Notes under the pieces: generated by a model
What the model was told of the DNA's origin: nothing
Seen by the model: only the letters and a program-made list of their open reading frames with translations
Databases searched by the model: none
Made by a program: the position numbers and the translations under genes
Source of the DNA: Comamonadaceae bacterium
GTDB lineage: Bacteria; Pseudomonadota; Gammaproteobacteria; Burkholderiales; Burkholderiaceae_C
Direction of reading: 5' to 3'
Assembly: GCA_009996515.1 (NCBI GenBank)
Contig: JAACZV010000002.1
Coordinates: forward strand, 246,118 to 310,117
DNA: 64,000 bases
In this document: one piece after another, positions 18,448-26,123 of the stretch
How the letters are laid out: each line of letters starts with the position of its first letter
Numbering within the stretch: the first letter of the stretch is position 1

Positions 18448-19152
18448 CTAGAACAGGTCGCCGTTGTACTGATCGGCCTTGCGCATGACCTTGGCGCCAT
18501 AGAGCGGCGCTGCCAGGCCCCAGAGCACCAGGTCGTTCACCAGCCGCGGCAGCAGCGGCAGCGGGCGTGGCAGGTCGACGATGAGGACCACCCGCGGCTC
18601 GCTCGCCTGGTTGAAGACGGCATGGGGCCAGGAGTCGTCGAACAGGACGGCTTCGCCCTCCCTCCAGGTGTAGGCCTGGCCGGCAACGCGCAGATACGGC
18701 GGGTTCTGGCGCGGCACGCGGATGCCGAGGTGGTAGCGCAGATAGCCCAGATAGGGGCCGTCATGTTCGGGAATGGACTTGCCCGGGTCCAGCACCGAGA
18801 AGAACGCCTGCAGCACGCCCGGCACCCGGGCCAGCGCCGCGCAGGTGGCCGGGCAGCGTGCCCGGTTGGCGGCGGGCTTGTGGCCCAGCAGCTCCAGCAT
18901 GTAGACCTTCCAGTCACCGGGTGTCGTGGCCGAGATCTCGGTGGCCGGTCGGTTGATGTCGTGGTAGCGCGGCATGTTGACCCGGCCGGCGAGCAGCGCA
19001 TCGCATTCGGCCTGGATCTGCGGGAAGGCTTGCTCCAGGCCGCGCAGCGGTGGGCAGACCGCGTCGATGTCGAAGAAGACGGGGCGTCGATCTCGGCCGG
19101 CGTAGTGAAGCAGCAGCTTGTTCACCGCGCGTTTGGGAGCGTGGTAATCCAT
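18448..19152 (-). CDS. Aspartyl/asparaginyl beta-hydroxylase-like dioxygenase
   Basis: A 234-residue Fe(II)/2-oxoglutarate-type oxygenase of the Asp/Asn hydroxylase family. The conserved core reads EHDGPYLGYLRYHLGI with a candidate first iron ligand, then a second His in DDSWPHAVFN and an Arg in RVVLIVDLPRPLP that would bind the cosubstrate. LpxO, which hydroxylates lipid A acyl chains, is in the same family and has a very similar core, so a lipid or peptide substrate is possible. No co-transcribed partner is obvious. Confidence 0.82.
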   Translation of the reverse strand: MDYHAPKRAVNKLLLHYAGRDRRPVFFDIDAVCPPLRGLEQAFPQIQAECDALLAGRVNMPRYHDINRPATEISATTPGDWKVYMLELLGHKPAANRARCPATCAALARVPGVLQAFFSVLDPGKSIPEHDGPYLGYLRYHLGIRVPRQNPPYLRVAGQAYTWREGEAVLFDDSWPHAVFNQASEPRVVLIVDLPRPLPLLPRLVNDLVLWGLAAPLYGAKVMRKADQYNGDLF

Positions 19153-19294
19153 GGCAGGACGGCGGTTGGCGAGATGCGCCGATCTTGCGTCGCCCCGGCC
19201 TCGGGAACCTGACTTGACCCTGAGCCCCGTTGCCTAGGGATTGATGTTCGACGTCCGGATGGAGCGTGGAATGTCCGGGCCGGCGGGCAAAAAA

Positions 19295-19320
19295 AAGCGG
19301 GAGGCCTGAGCCTCCCGCTT
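19295..19320 (-). terminator. Rho-independent terminator after the TonB-dependent receptor
   Basis: An 11-bp perfect stem (19295-19305 with 19310-19320) and a four-base loop, followed on the minus strand by a run of T. It lies 28 bases past the receptor stop. Confidence 0.88.
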
Positions 19321-19348
19321 CATGCTTGCGGTGTTGGAACCGGTGCGA

Positions 19349-22021
19349 TCAGAAGTCGTAAGACGCGCGCACGTAGTAGGCGCGGCCGATCGGGCTGGCG
19401 TAGCGCGGGTCGTAGCCGGACTGGAAGACCTGCGACTGATAGCTCAGCGGCGGGTCGCGGTCCGTCACGTTGCGCACGCCCACCGTCAGCGTGGCCTTCT
19501 TGATCGGCTTCCAGGAGCCGAACACGTCCAGCGTCGCGTAGTTGCTCACGCGGTCGACAGGGTCCACGTCGGCATAGCCCGACTTGTAATAGGCCGTCGC
19601 GCCCAGCGTGAACTGGTCCTTGGTCCAGACGGTGTTCAGCGTGTGCTGCCAGCGGAACACGGGACCGGCACCCGAGTAGACGCCCACGTTCTGGTTCCAG
19701 GGGCCACCGCGGAAGTCCTGGTACTCGTACTTGGCGACGTAGGTGCTGTTCAGGCCGAAGGTGAACGTGCCGAAGGAGGTCGGCAGGCGGTAGTTGGCCG
19801 TGATGTCGATGCCGTTGGTGTTGGTGCCGCCCAGGTTTTGCTGGCGCACGTCCACGTAGCCGCAGTTGGGGCCCGGGCACTGGTTGCCGTTGGTGGACAG
19901 CTGGTTGCTGCCGTTGCGGTGGAAGTACTGGCTGAACAGCGAGTAGTTGGCCGGGTCGAACAGCGACGCATCGCCGACGACGCCGATCTGGTTCTTCAGG
20001 CGCAGCCACCAGAAGTCCAGGCCCACGCTGAGGTCAGGCATGGGCTGGACCATGATGCCCAGCGTGGCGTTCTTGCTCTTCTCGGGCGCCAGGGTCAGGT
20101 TGCCGCCGTTGAGCACCATGAACTGGGCGCGGCACACGGCCGGGCTGCCGGTGCCCGTGGGGCACAGCAGCGGGTCGTTGACCGTGCCCGAGTTGGTGAA
20201 GGTCTGTGCGGCGTTCAGCTCATACAGCGACGGCGCGCGGAAGCCCGTCGAATAGGAGCCTCGCACCAGCACTTCCTTGCTCGGCTGGAAGCGGAAGCCG
20301 ATCTTCGGGTTGGTGGTGTTGCCGAAGTCGTTGTACTTGTCGTAGCGGACGGCCGCGGTGATGTCCAGGGAATTGAACACCGGCACGTTCAGCTCGCTGT
20401 ACAGCGCCGACACCTTGCGCGAGCCGGCGCTGTAGGTGGCCGGGTCGATGCCGGTGGAGTCCACGACGATGGTGGCGTAGTCGGCGTTGGCCTGCTGCGA
20501 GAACTTCTCCTTGCGGAACTCCGTGCCCACGGCGATCGCGGCCTGGCGGCCGGCACCGAACCAGTCGCCGATCTCGCGGCTGGCGCGTGCATCGAGGTTG
20601 GTCGTCGTGCCCTTGGCGTACAGGATCAGGCCGGTGGCGCCGGCCTTGTCGAGCAGGGCCTGGCCGGCGGCGCTCTGGGCGCCGAAGGGGTTGATGACGC
20701 CGGTCAGCACGCCTTCATAGATCAGCGGGCCGCTGGCGTAGCCGCCGATCAGCTTCTCGTCCACCTTGTTCTGGTTGTGGCTCAGGCCCACGGCGTAGTC
20801 CCAGCCGGCGACGGTGCCTTCCAGCGACAGCGTGAAGCGCTGCTGCGTGTTGGTGTTGCTGTCGGCGCGCTGGCCATTGGGCATGTCGCGCCAGCGGGCG
20901 ATGACGTAGCCCGGAGCGATCTTCGCGCCGCCATCGGTCATCGTTTCGCCCACCAGGCCGTCGTCGAAGTTCGGGTCGAGGGCCGGGTTGTTGGGGAAAT
21001 AGGGGTTGGGCGTGCCGTCCGGGCGCAGCCGGTTCATGGGCAGGAAGCCGAAGGGCACCGGCGCGATCAGCGTCTTCACATTGCTGCGCGTGATGAAGTA
21101 TTCGGCACCCAGCACATGGTCGTTGCCCAGCTTCAGGTCGCCCTTGATCATGCCGGAGACGCGCTCGCTCTTCGGGATGTAGTCCACGAAGTTGGACGTC
21201 GTCATGTAGCAGGACGTGCCGTCACCCGCGGGGATGATGAAGGTGCCGTTGGTGCAGGCCGGGGCGGCGGGGTTGTACCAGACGTCCGGGTCCTGGTAGT
21301 AGTTGCCCGGCGAGGGCGAGCCCGACAGGCCGCCTTCAAAGCGCGTGTTGAACGGCCGCTGCGAGCCGGTGATGCGGTCCTGCTTCTGGAAGTCGACGAA
21401 GCCCAGCACGTTGAAGCCCTGCTCCTGCAGGTCGCCGAAGCCGAAGCCCGCGTTGGCGTTCTGGGACTTGCCGCCGGCATGCTGGGGCGCGTCGGCACCG
21501 ATGGTGACCGTGGCGCCCTGGTATTCCTTGCGGGTGATGAAGTTGATCACGCCGCCGATGGCGTCCGTGCCGTACAGCGCGGAGGCGCCGTCACGCAGCA
21601 CCTCGATGCGGTCGATGGCCGCCATCGGGATCATGTTCAGGTCGGGAGCCGAGCCGTCGAATGCGTTGTTCGCGATGCGGCGGCCGTTCAGCAGCACCAG
21701 GGTCTTGTTGGCGCCGACGCCGCGCAGGTCGGCGAAGGAGGCGCCACCGGTGGACGAGCCCACCGCCTGGCTGGTGCCCAGGCTGGTCTGGCTGGCCGTC
21801 AGCGTGCTCAGGATCTGCTCGACCGTCGTCAGGCCCTGTTGCTTGATGTCCTTCATCTTGAACACCGTGATCGGCACTGCGGTTTCGGCGTCGAGCCGCT
21901 TGATCGCCGAACCGGTGACGGTCACGCGCTCGATCTGCTGCGGCTCGGCTTGTTGGGCCCACGCATTGAAACCGCCGACGGTCAACAGGACCGCGGCGGC
22001 GATTTTGGTTTGCTTCTGCAT
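19349..22021 (-). CDS. TonB-dependent outer-membrane receptor
   Basis: An 890-residue receptor. The start at 22021 gives a good signal peptide (MQKQTKIAAAVLLTVGG ending at AWAQQA). A TonB-box-like VTVTGSAIKR, a plug domain (TLVLLNGRRIA, RIEVLRDGASALYGTDAIGGV) and a barrel ending in YVRASYDF follow. It is preceded by a long AT-rich leader and ends in a strong terminator, so it is a single-gene unit. The substrate is not evident; the plug resembles the broad family of carbohydrate- or peptide-type receptors rather than siderophore receptors. Confidence 0.88.
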   Translation of the reverse strand: MQKQTKIAAAVLLTVGGFNAWAQQAEPQQIERVTVTGSAIKRLDAETAVPITVFKMKDIKQQGLTTVEQILSTLTASQTSLGTSQAVGSSTGGASFADLRGVGANKTLVLLNGRRIANNAFDGSAPDLNMIPMAAIDRIEVLRDGASALYGTDAIGGVINFITRKEYQGATVTIGADAPQHAGGKSQNANAGFGFGDLQEQGFNVLGFVDFQKQDRITGSQRPFNTRFEGGLSGSPSPGNYYQDPDVWYNPAAPACTNGTFIIPAGDGTSCYMTTSNFVDYIPKSERVSGMIKGDLKLGNDHVLGAEYFITRSNVKTLIAPVPFGFLPMNRLRPDGTPNPYFPNNPALDPNFDDGLVGETMTDGGAKIAPGYVIARWRDMPNGQRADSNTNTQQRFTLSLEGTVAGWDYAVGLSHNQNKVDEKLIGGYASGPLIYEGVLTGVINPFGAQSAAGQALLDKAGATGLILYAKGTTTNLDARASREIGDWFGAGRQAAIAVGTEFRKEKFSQQANADYATIVVDSTGIDPATYSAGSRKVSALYSELNVPVFNSLDITAAVRYDKYNDFGNTTNPKIGFRFQPSKEVLVRGSYSTGFRAPSLYELNAAQTFTNSGTVNDPLLCPTGTGSPAVCRAQFMVLNGGNLTLAPEKSKNATLGIMVQPMPDLSVGLDFWWLRLKNQIGVVGDASLFDPANYSLFSQYFHRNGSNQLSTNGNQCPGPNCGYVDVRQQNLGGTNTNGIDITANYRLPTSFGTFTFGLNSTYVAKYEYQDFRGGPWNQNVGVYSGAGPVFRWQHTLNTVWTKDQFTLGATAYYKSGYADVDPVDRVSNYATLDVFGSWKPIKKATLTVGVRNVTDRDPPLSYQSQVFQSGYDPRYASPIGRAYYVRASYDF

Positions 22022-22477
22022 CACTGCTCCAGAAAAGGTCGGCAAGCGGGTGTGTTGCCGAACGGCTCAGCCAAGAATGATTCGCCCGGTCGGGGCGATG
22101 GCTGGCGCAAATTCTCGGAGCGGGGCGAACTTGGGAAACCCTAAATTTCCCTGAAGGCGTGGGGGCGGAGCCTCCCGGCCCAACCCAAGTCGTTGATAGC
22201 GCAGAAATTTGTCGGAATTTCGAAATCCGCAGAGTGTGGCTTGAATGCCTCAGTTTGCCGACTGGAAGCGAAACTTAACGGTCAGACACCATTGGGAAAC
22301 ATCCGACGTGTTGATCAATTTATTCGGATGACGGGCACATATGACGATTCATTGTGTCCGTTTGTTAATAAATGATTGATTTGCCGGCGGGTTAGGAAAC
22401 CGGTTGTTCCAGCTCGCGAAAATAGTTTGCGCGGAATGCGCAAAAACATGCTGTCTTCAGCCTGTCGGGCGGCGGGC
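22022..22477. other. Intergenic region, AT-rich, no gene seen
   Basis: About 456 bases between the receptor start and the end of the IclR gene. The stretch from about 22190 to 22440 is clearly richer in A and T than anything nearby, with tracts such as TTAATAAATGATTGATTT. I see no credible coding frame or tRNA. It probably carries the receptor promoter and regulatory sites. Confidence 0.6.
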
Positions 22478-23203
22478 TCAATGGCCCAGGCGGCGCGACA
22501 GCAGCGCGGCTGCCTCGCGCAGCGAGCGCAGCAGCTCGCCCGTGGGCGCGGTGTCGAAGCTGGCGCTGGGGCCGATGGCGGTCAGTGCCATGACCAGCCG
22601 GCCCGACGCCTCGAAGACCGGTGCCGCCGCGGCACTGACGCCCGCGACCACGCCGTCGCGCGACGTGGCCCAGCCGTCCCGCCGCACGGCCGCCGTCGTC
22701 GCGGCGTCGGGCAGGGGCTCGCCCAGTGCGGCCGCCTCCTCGGTGCGCCAGGCGGCGAACAGCCGTCCCGACGCGGTGCCCGCCAGGCTCATCACCGTGC
22801 CGTGGCGCATGCTGATGTGCACGGGCGTGGGCCCCTCGGCCACGCGCACGATGGTGGGCCCGCGCGTGCCCCAGACGGCGATGGCCACCGTGTGGCCCAG
22901 CTTGCGGGCCAGCTCCTCGATGACGGGCGTGCCCAGCCGCACCGGGTCGTACTGCTGCAGGCTGATCAGCCCCAGCTGCAGCGCCAGCGGCCCCAGACCG
23001 TAGGGACCGCTGCCGCCGTCCTGCTCCACCAGGCCCAGCTTGATGAAGCTGACCAGATAGGGATGGGCCTTGGCCGGCGTCATGCCCGCCTCGCGAGCCA
23101 GATCCTTCAACGCCATCGGGCGGCCGTGATGGACCAGGGCCAGCAGCAGCTGGCCGCCGACCTCGATGCTCTGTATGCCCCGCGGGCCCTTGGCGTCTCC
23201 CAT
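22478..23203 (-). CDS. IclR-family transcriptional regulator
   Basis: A 241-residue IclR regulator. It has an N-terminal winged helix (about residues 8-70, KDLAREAGMTPAKAHPYL) and a C-terminal effector domain (AEGPTPVHISMRHGTVMSL, GTASGRLFAAW). The ATG at 23203 is chosen because the upstream extension would overlap the divergent promoter. It is transcribed away from the homogentisate cluster across a 71-bp AT-rich gap, the classical layout for a pathway-specific regulator. Confidence 0.88.
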   Translation of the reverse strand: MGDAKGPRGIQSIEVGGQLLLALVHHGRPMALKDLAREAGMTPAKAHPYLVSFIKLGLVEQDGGSGPYGLGPLALQLGLISLQQYDPVRLGTPVIEELARKLGHTVAIAVWGTRGPTIVRVAEGPTPVHISMRHGTVMSLAGTASGRLFAAWRTEEAAALGEPLPDAATTAAVRRDGWATSRDGVVAGVSAAAAPVFEASGRLVMALTAIGPSASFDTAPTGELLRSLREAAALLSRRLGH

Positions 23204-23274
23204 GGTTGAAATTCTATATTGGTGAATTCGTTTGGAATAGGATAAATTTGCCGCCTGAACCTGGAGACCCAACG
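23204..23274. promoter_or_regulatory. Shared divergent promoter region, IclR gene and homogentisate cluster
   Basis: A 71-bp gap with an AT-rich core (about 23208-23250, including ATTCTATATTGG and TGGAATAGGAT) between two divergent starts. It must hold both promoters and probably the IclR operator. I could not fix a clear palindrome. Confidence 0.45.
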
Positions 23275-24243
23275 ATGACCGCCAAAGCCTTTGCCTCCCA
23301 AGCCGACCTGGAAGAAAAGAAGGTCAGCTTCGAGCGCCTGTCCGAACACGCCTGGGCCTACACGGCCGAGGGCGATCCCAACACCGGCATCGTCATCGGC
23401 CGCGACGCGGCCATGGTGGTGGACACCCAGGCCACGCCCGTCATGGCGGCCGACGTGATCCGGCGCATCCGCGAGGTCAGCGCCGTGCCCATCAAGTACG
23501 TGCTGTTGAGCCACTACCACGCGGTGCGCGTGCTGGGCGCGTCGGCCTTCAAGGCCGAGGGCCTGGAGCAGGTCATCGCCAGCGACGCCACGCTGGCCCT
23601 GATCAAGGAGCGCGGCGAGCAGGACAAGGCCAGCGAGATCGGCCGCTTCCCGCGCCTGTTCCGCAACGTCGAGTCCGTGCCGGCGGGGCTGACCTGGCCC
23701 ACGCTGACCTTCTCGGGCCGGCTGACGCTGGATCTGGGCGGCGTCCAGGTCGAGATGTTCTCGCCCGGCCGCGGTCACACGGCCGGCGACACGGTGGCCT
23801 GGCTGCCGCAGGAGCGCGTGCTGTTCAGCGGCGACCTCGTCGAGTTCGATGCCACGCCCTACTGCGGCGACGCCCATTTCGCCGACTGGCCGGCCACGCT
23901 GGACGCCATCGCGGCCTTGAACGCCAGCGCGCTGGTGCCGGGGCGCGGCCCGGCGCTGAAGGGCGCGCAGCAGGTGGCGGCCGGCCTGGACGGCACGCGG
24001 GCCTTCGTCAGCGAGCTCTACGCCGCGGTGCAGGCCGGCGTGAAGGCCGGCGAGGAGCTCAAGGCCGTCTACCAGCGCACGCTGGAATCGCTGCGGCCCA
24101 AGTACGGCCACTGGGTCATCTTCGATCACTGCATGCCCTTCGACGTGACCCGGGCCTATGACGAAGCGGGCGGCCTCAGCCATCCGCGCATCTGGACGGC
24201 CGAGCGTGACATCGAGATGTGGAAGGCCCTCGAGGGCGCTTGA
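23275..24243 (+). CDS. Metallo-beta-lactamase-fold hydrolase with altered metal motif
   Basis: A 322-residue protein of the MBL fold. The usual HxHxDH motif reads HYHAVR here: the first two histidines remain but the Asp and His of the second metal site are replaced. GRGHTAGDT and LFSGDLVEFD, the later metal-binding segments, are present. The ATG at 23275 matches the family start; six bases separate the stop from the FAD monooxygenase. As the first gene of the homogentisate operon it probably hydrolyses a pathway ester, lactone or thioester, but its substrate is not known to me. Confidence 0.8.
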   Translation: MTAKAFASQADLEEKKVSFERLSEHAWAYTAEGDPNTGIVIGRDAAMVVDTQATPVMAADVIRRIREVSAVPIKYVLLSHYHAVRVLGASAFKAEGLEQVIASDATLALIKERGEQDKASEIGRFPRLFRNVESVPAGLTWPTLTFSGRLTLDLGGVQVEMFSPGRGHTAGDTVAWLPQERVLFSGDLVEFDATPYCGDAHFADWPATLDAIAALNASALVPGRGPALKGAQQVAAGLDGTRAFVSELYAAVQAGVKAGEELKAVYQRTLESLRPKYGHWVIFDHCMPFDVTRAYDEAGGLSHPRIWTAERDIEMWKALEGA

Positions 24244-24248
24244 GCGGC

Positions 24249-25829
24249 ATGGAGCTGCCCCACTACCCCTATCACCAGACGCTGGAGCAGCGCAGCGGCC
24301 AGCCGCAGCGCCGGCCCGTGGTCATCGTCGGCGCCGGCCCGGTGGGGCTGACGCTGGCGCTGGACCTCGCGAACCGCGATGTGCCGGTCGTCGTCGTCGA
24401 CGACAGCGACCGCATCGGCAGCGGCTCGCGCGCCGTCTGCTGGGCCAAGAAGACGCTGGAGGTGTTCGATCGCCTCGGCGTCGGCGAGGCCATCGCCCGC
24501 GACGGCGTGCGCTGGCAGCGCGGTCGCGTGTTCCACGGCGAGCGCGAGGCCTATGCCTTCGACCTGCTGCCCGAGGCCGACCACAAGATGCCGGCCATGG
24601 TCAACCTGCAGCAGGACCAGGTGGAGGCGCGCCTGGTGCGCGCCGTGCAGCTGGAGTCGCGCATCGAGCTGCGCGGCCGCCACGAGCTCATCGGGCTGGA
24701 GCAGGACGAGGAGGGCGTGACGCTGAACCTGCGCACGCCCGACGGCCTGTTTGACATGCGGGCCGACTGGGTCGTCGCCTGCGACGGCGCGCGCAGCCCC
24801 ACGCGCGCGATGCTGGGCCTGAGCTTTCGCGGCCAGGTCTTCGAGGATCGCTTCCTGATCGCCGATGTGCGCCTGGATGCGGGTGCGCGCCCGCGTGGGC
24901 TGGACCCGGCCCGGCCCGAGCGCTGGTTCTGGTTCGACCCGCCGTTCCACCGCGGCCAGTCCGTGCTGCTGCATGCGCAGGCCGACGGGCTGTGGCGCAT
25001 CGACTTCCAGCTGGGCCGCGACGCCGACGTCGACACCGAGCGCGACGTGGAGCGCATCAAGGCCCGCGTCGCCGCGATGCTGGGCACCGACCGCTTCGAG
25101 CTGGCCTGGTCGTCCATCTACCAGTTCTGCTGCCGGCGCGCGGAGCGCTTCCGCGTGGGCCGGGTCTTGCTGGCCGGCGACGCGGCGCACCAGGTCTCGC
25201 CCTTCGGCGCGCGCGGTGCCAACAGCGGCGTGCAGGATGCCGACAACCTGGGCTGGAAGCTGGCCGCGGTGTTGAAGGGGCAGGGCGGCGACGTGCTGCT
25301 GGACTCCTACGAGTTCGAGCGCATCGAGGCCGCCGACGACAACATCGCCCACTCCACCCGCGCCACCGATTTCATCAGTCCCAAGAGCGCGCTGAGCCTG
25401 AGGCTGCGCAAGGCGGCGCTGGACCTGGCTGCGCACAGCGACTTCGCCAAGCCGCTGGTCAACAGTGGCCGCCTGTCGCTGCCGACCGAGCATGTGGACT
25501 CGCCGCTGAGCACGCTGGACGCCGAGGCCTGGGCCGGTGGCCCGGCGCCCGGCTGGCCCGCGCCTGACGCCCCGCTGGAGGGCGGCGGCTGGCTCAGCGA
25601 GCGTTTCGGCGCCGGCTTCGTGCTGCTGAGCTTTGGCTGGCCGGTGCAGGCCGACGGCGTCAGCGTCATCGAGCTGCCGGGCGAAGGCCTGGCCGCCAGG
25701 CGCTACGGCGCCCGCCCGGGCAGCGTCGTGCTGGTGCGCCCCGATGCCATCGTCGCGGCGCGCTGGCATCGCTTCGACACCGCGGCCGTGCAGCAAGCCC
25801 TGGCCCGCGCCCTCGGGAGGCCCCAATGA
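24249..25829 (+). CDS. FAD-dependent aromatic hydroxylase (MhaA-like, 3-hydroxyphenylacetate 6-hydroxylase candidate)
   Basis: A 526-residue flavoprotein monooxygenase of the PheA/TfdB/MhpA type. It has the dinucleotide-binding [15 protein letters not shown] near residue 25, the DG motif (VACDGARSPTR) and the second FAD motif VGRVLLAGDAAHQVSPFG. It overlaps the small DUF2783 gene by four bases and is followed by homogentisate dioxygenase. In Pseudomonas putida U the MhaA flavoprotein with the small MhaB partner turns 3-hydroxyphenylacetate into homogentisate, and this arrangement fits. Function is inferred from synteny; a 3-(3-hydroxyphenyl)propionate-type hydroxylase is the alternative. Confidence 0.8.
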   Translation: MELPHYPYHQTLEQRSGQPQRRPVVIVGAGPVGLTLALDLANRDVPVVVVDDSDRIGSGSRAVCWAKKTLEVFDRLGVGEAIARDGVRWQRGRVFHGEREAYAFDLLPEADHKMPAMVNLQQDQVEARLVRAVQLESRIELRGRHELIGLEQDEEGVTLNLRTPDGLFDMRADWVVACDGARSPTRAMLGLSFRGQVFEDRFLIADVRLDAGARPRGLDPARPERWFWFDPPFHRGQSVLLHAQADGLWRIDFQLGRDADVDTERDVERIKARVAAMLGTDRFELAWSSIYQFCCRRAERFRVGRVLLAGDAAHQVSPFGARGANSGVQDADNLGWKLAAVLKGQGGDVLLDSYEFERIEAADDNIAHSTRATDFISPKSALSLRLRKAALDLAAHSDFAKPLVNSGRLSLPTEHVDSPLSTLDAEAWAGGPAPGWPAPDAPLEGGGWLSERFGAGFVLLSFGWPVQADGVSVIELPGEGLAARRYGARPGSVVLVRPDAIVAARWHRFDTAAVQQALARALGRPQ

Positions 25830-26095
25830 GCGAGCTGAAACTCCAACCCGGCTTCGGCGGCGAGGCGGACGCCTTCTACGCCGAACTCATCGCCGCGCAG
25901 GCCGGCCTGTCCGACGAGGCCGCGGCCGACTGGCTGGCGCGGCTGACGCTGATCCTGTGCAACCACATCGGCGACCGCCAGGTGCTGCGCCAGGCCTTCG
26001 CGCTTGCGCGCGAAGCCCAGGATGCGCTTGCGCGCGAAACCCAGGATGCGCTCGCGCGCCAGACCCATGACGCGCCACCGCGCGCCCCCCAGTGA
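25826..26095 (+). CDS. Small DUF2783 protein, MhaB-like partner of the hydroxylase
   Basis: An 89-residue protein. Its first 60 or so residues match the DUF2783 pattern (FYAELIAAQAGLSDEAAA, LILCNHIGDR). Proteins of this kind sit beside FAD hydroxylases and include the MhaB coupling protein of 3-hydroxyphenylacetate hydroxylase. The start overlaps the hydroxylase stop (ATGA), implying coupled translation. The C-terminal third is unusual: three near-perfect eight-residue repeats (ALAREAQD, ALARETQD, ALARQTHD) follow the domain and look like a recent tandem expansion. Confidence 0.75.
   Translation: MSELKLQPGFGGEADAFYAELIAAQAGLSDEAAADWLARLTLILCNHIGDRQVLRQAFALAREAQDALARETQDALARQTHDAPPRAPQ
26000..26071 (+). 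repeat. Three tandem 24-bp repeats within the DUF2783 gene
   Basis: Units at 26000-26023, 26024-26047 and 26048-26071. The first two differ by one base; the third is more diverged. Each keeps the reading frame and encodes eight residues, so the array lengthens the protein tail without disrupting it. Confidence 0.9.
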
Positions 26096-26123
26096 CCCGC
26101 TGCCCACAAGGCCTCCTCACGCC

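Noticed and set aside
19322..22144. A 940-codon plus-strand open frame over the second TonB receptor
   Set aside because: Antisense shadow; the minus-strand receptor has signal peptide, plug and barrel end, and a terminator suited to its direction.
26000..26071. Possible CRISPR-like array
   Set aside because: Direct tandem units without spacers, in frame inside a coding gene; it is a protein repeat.
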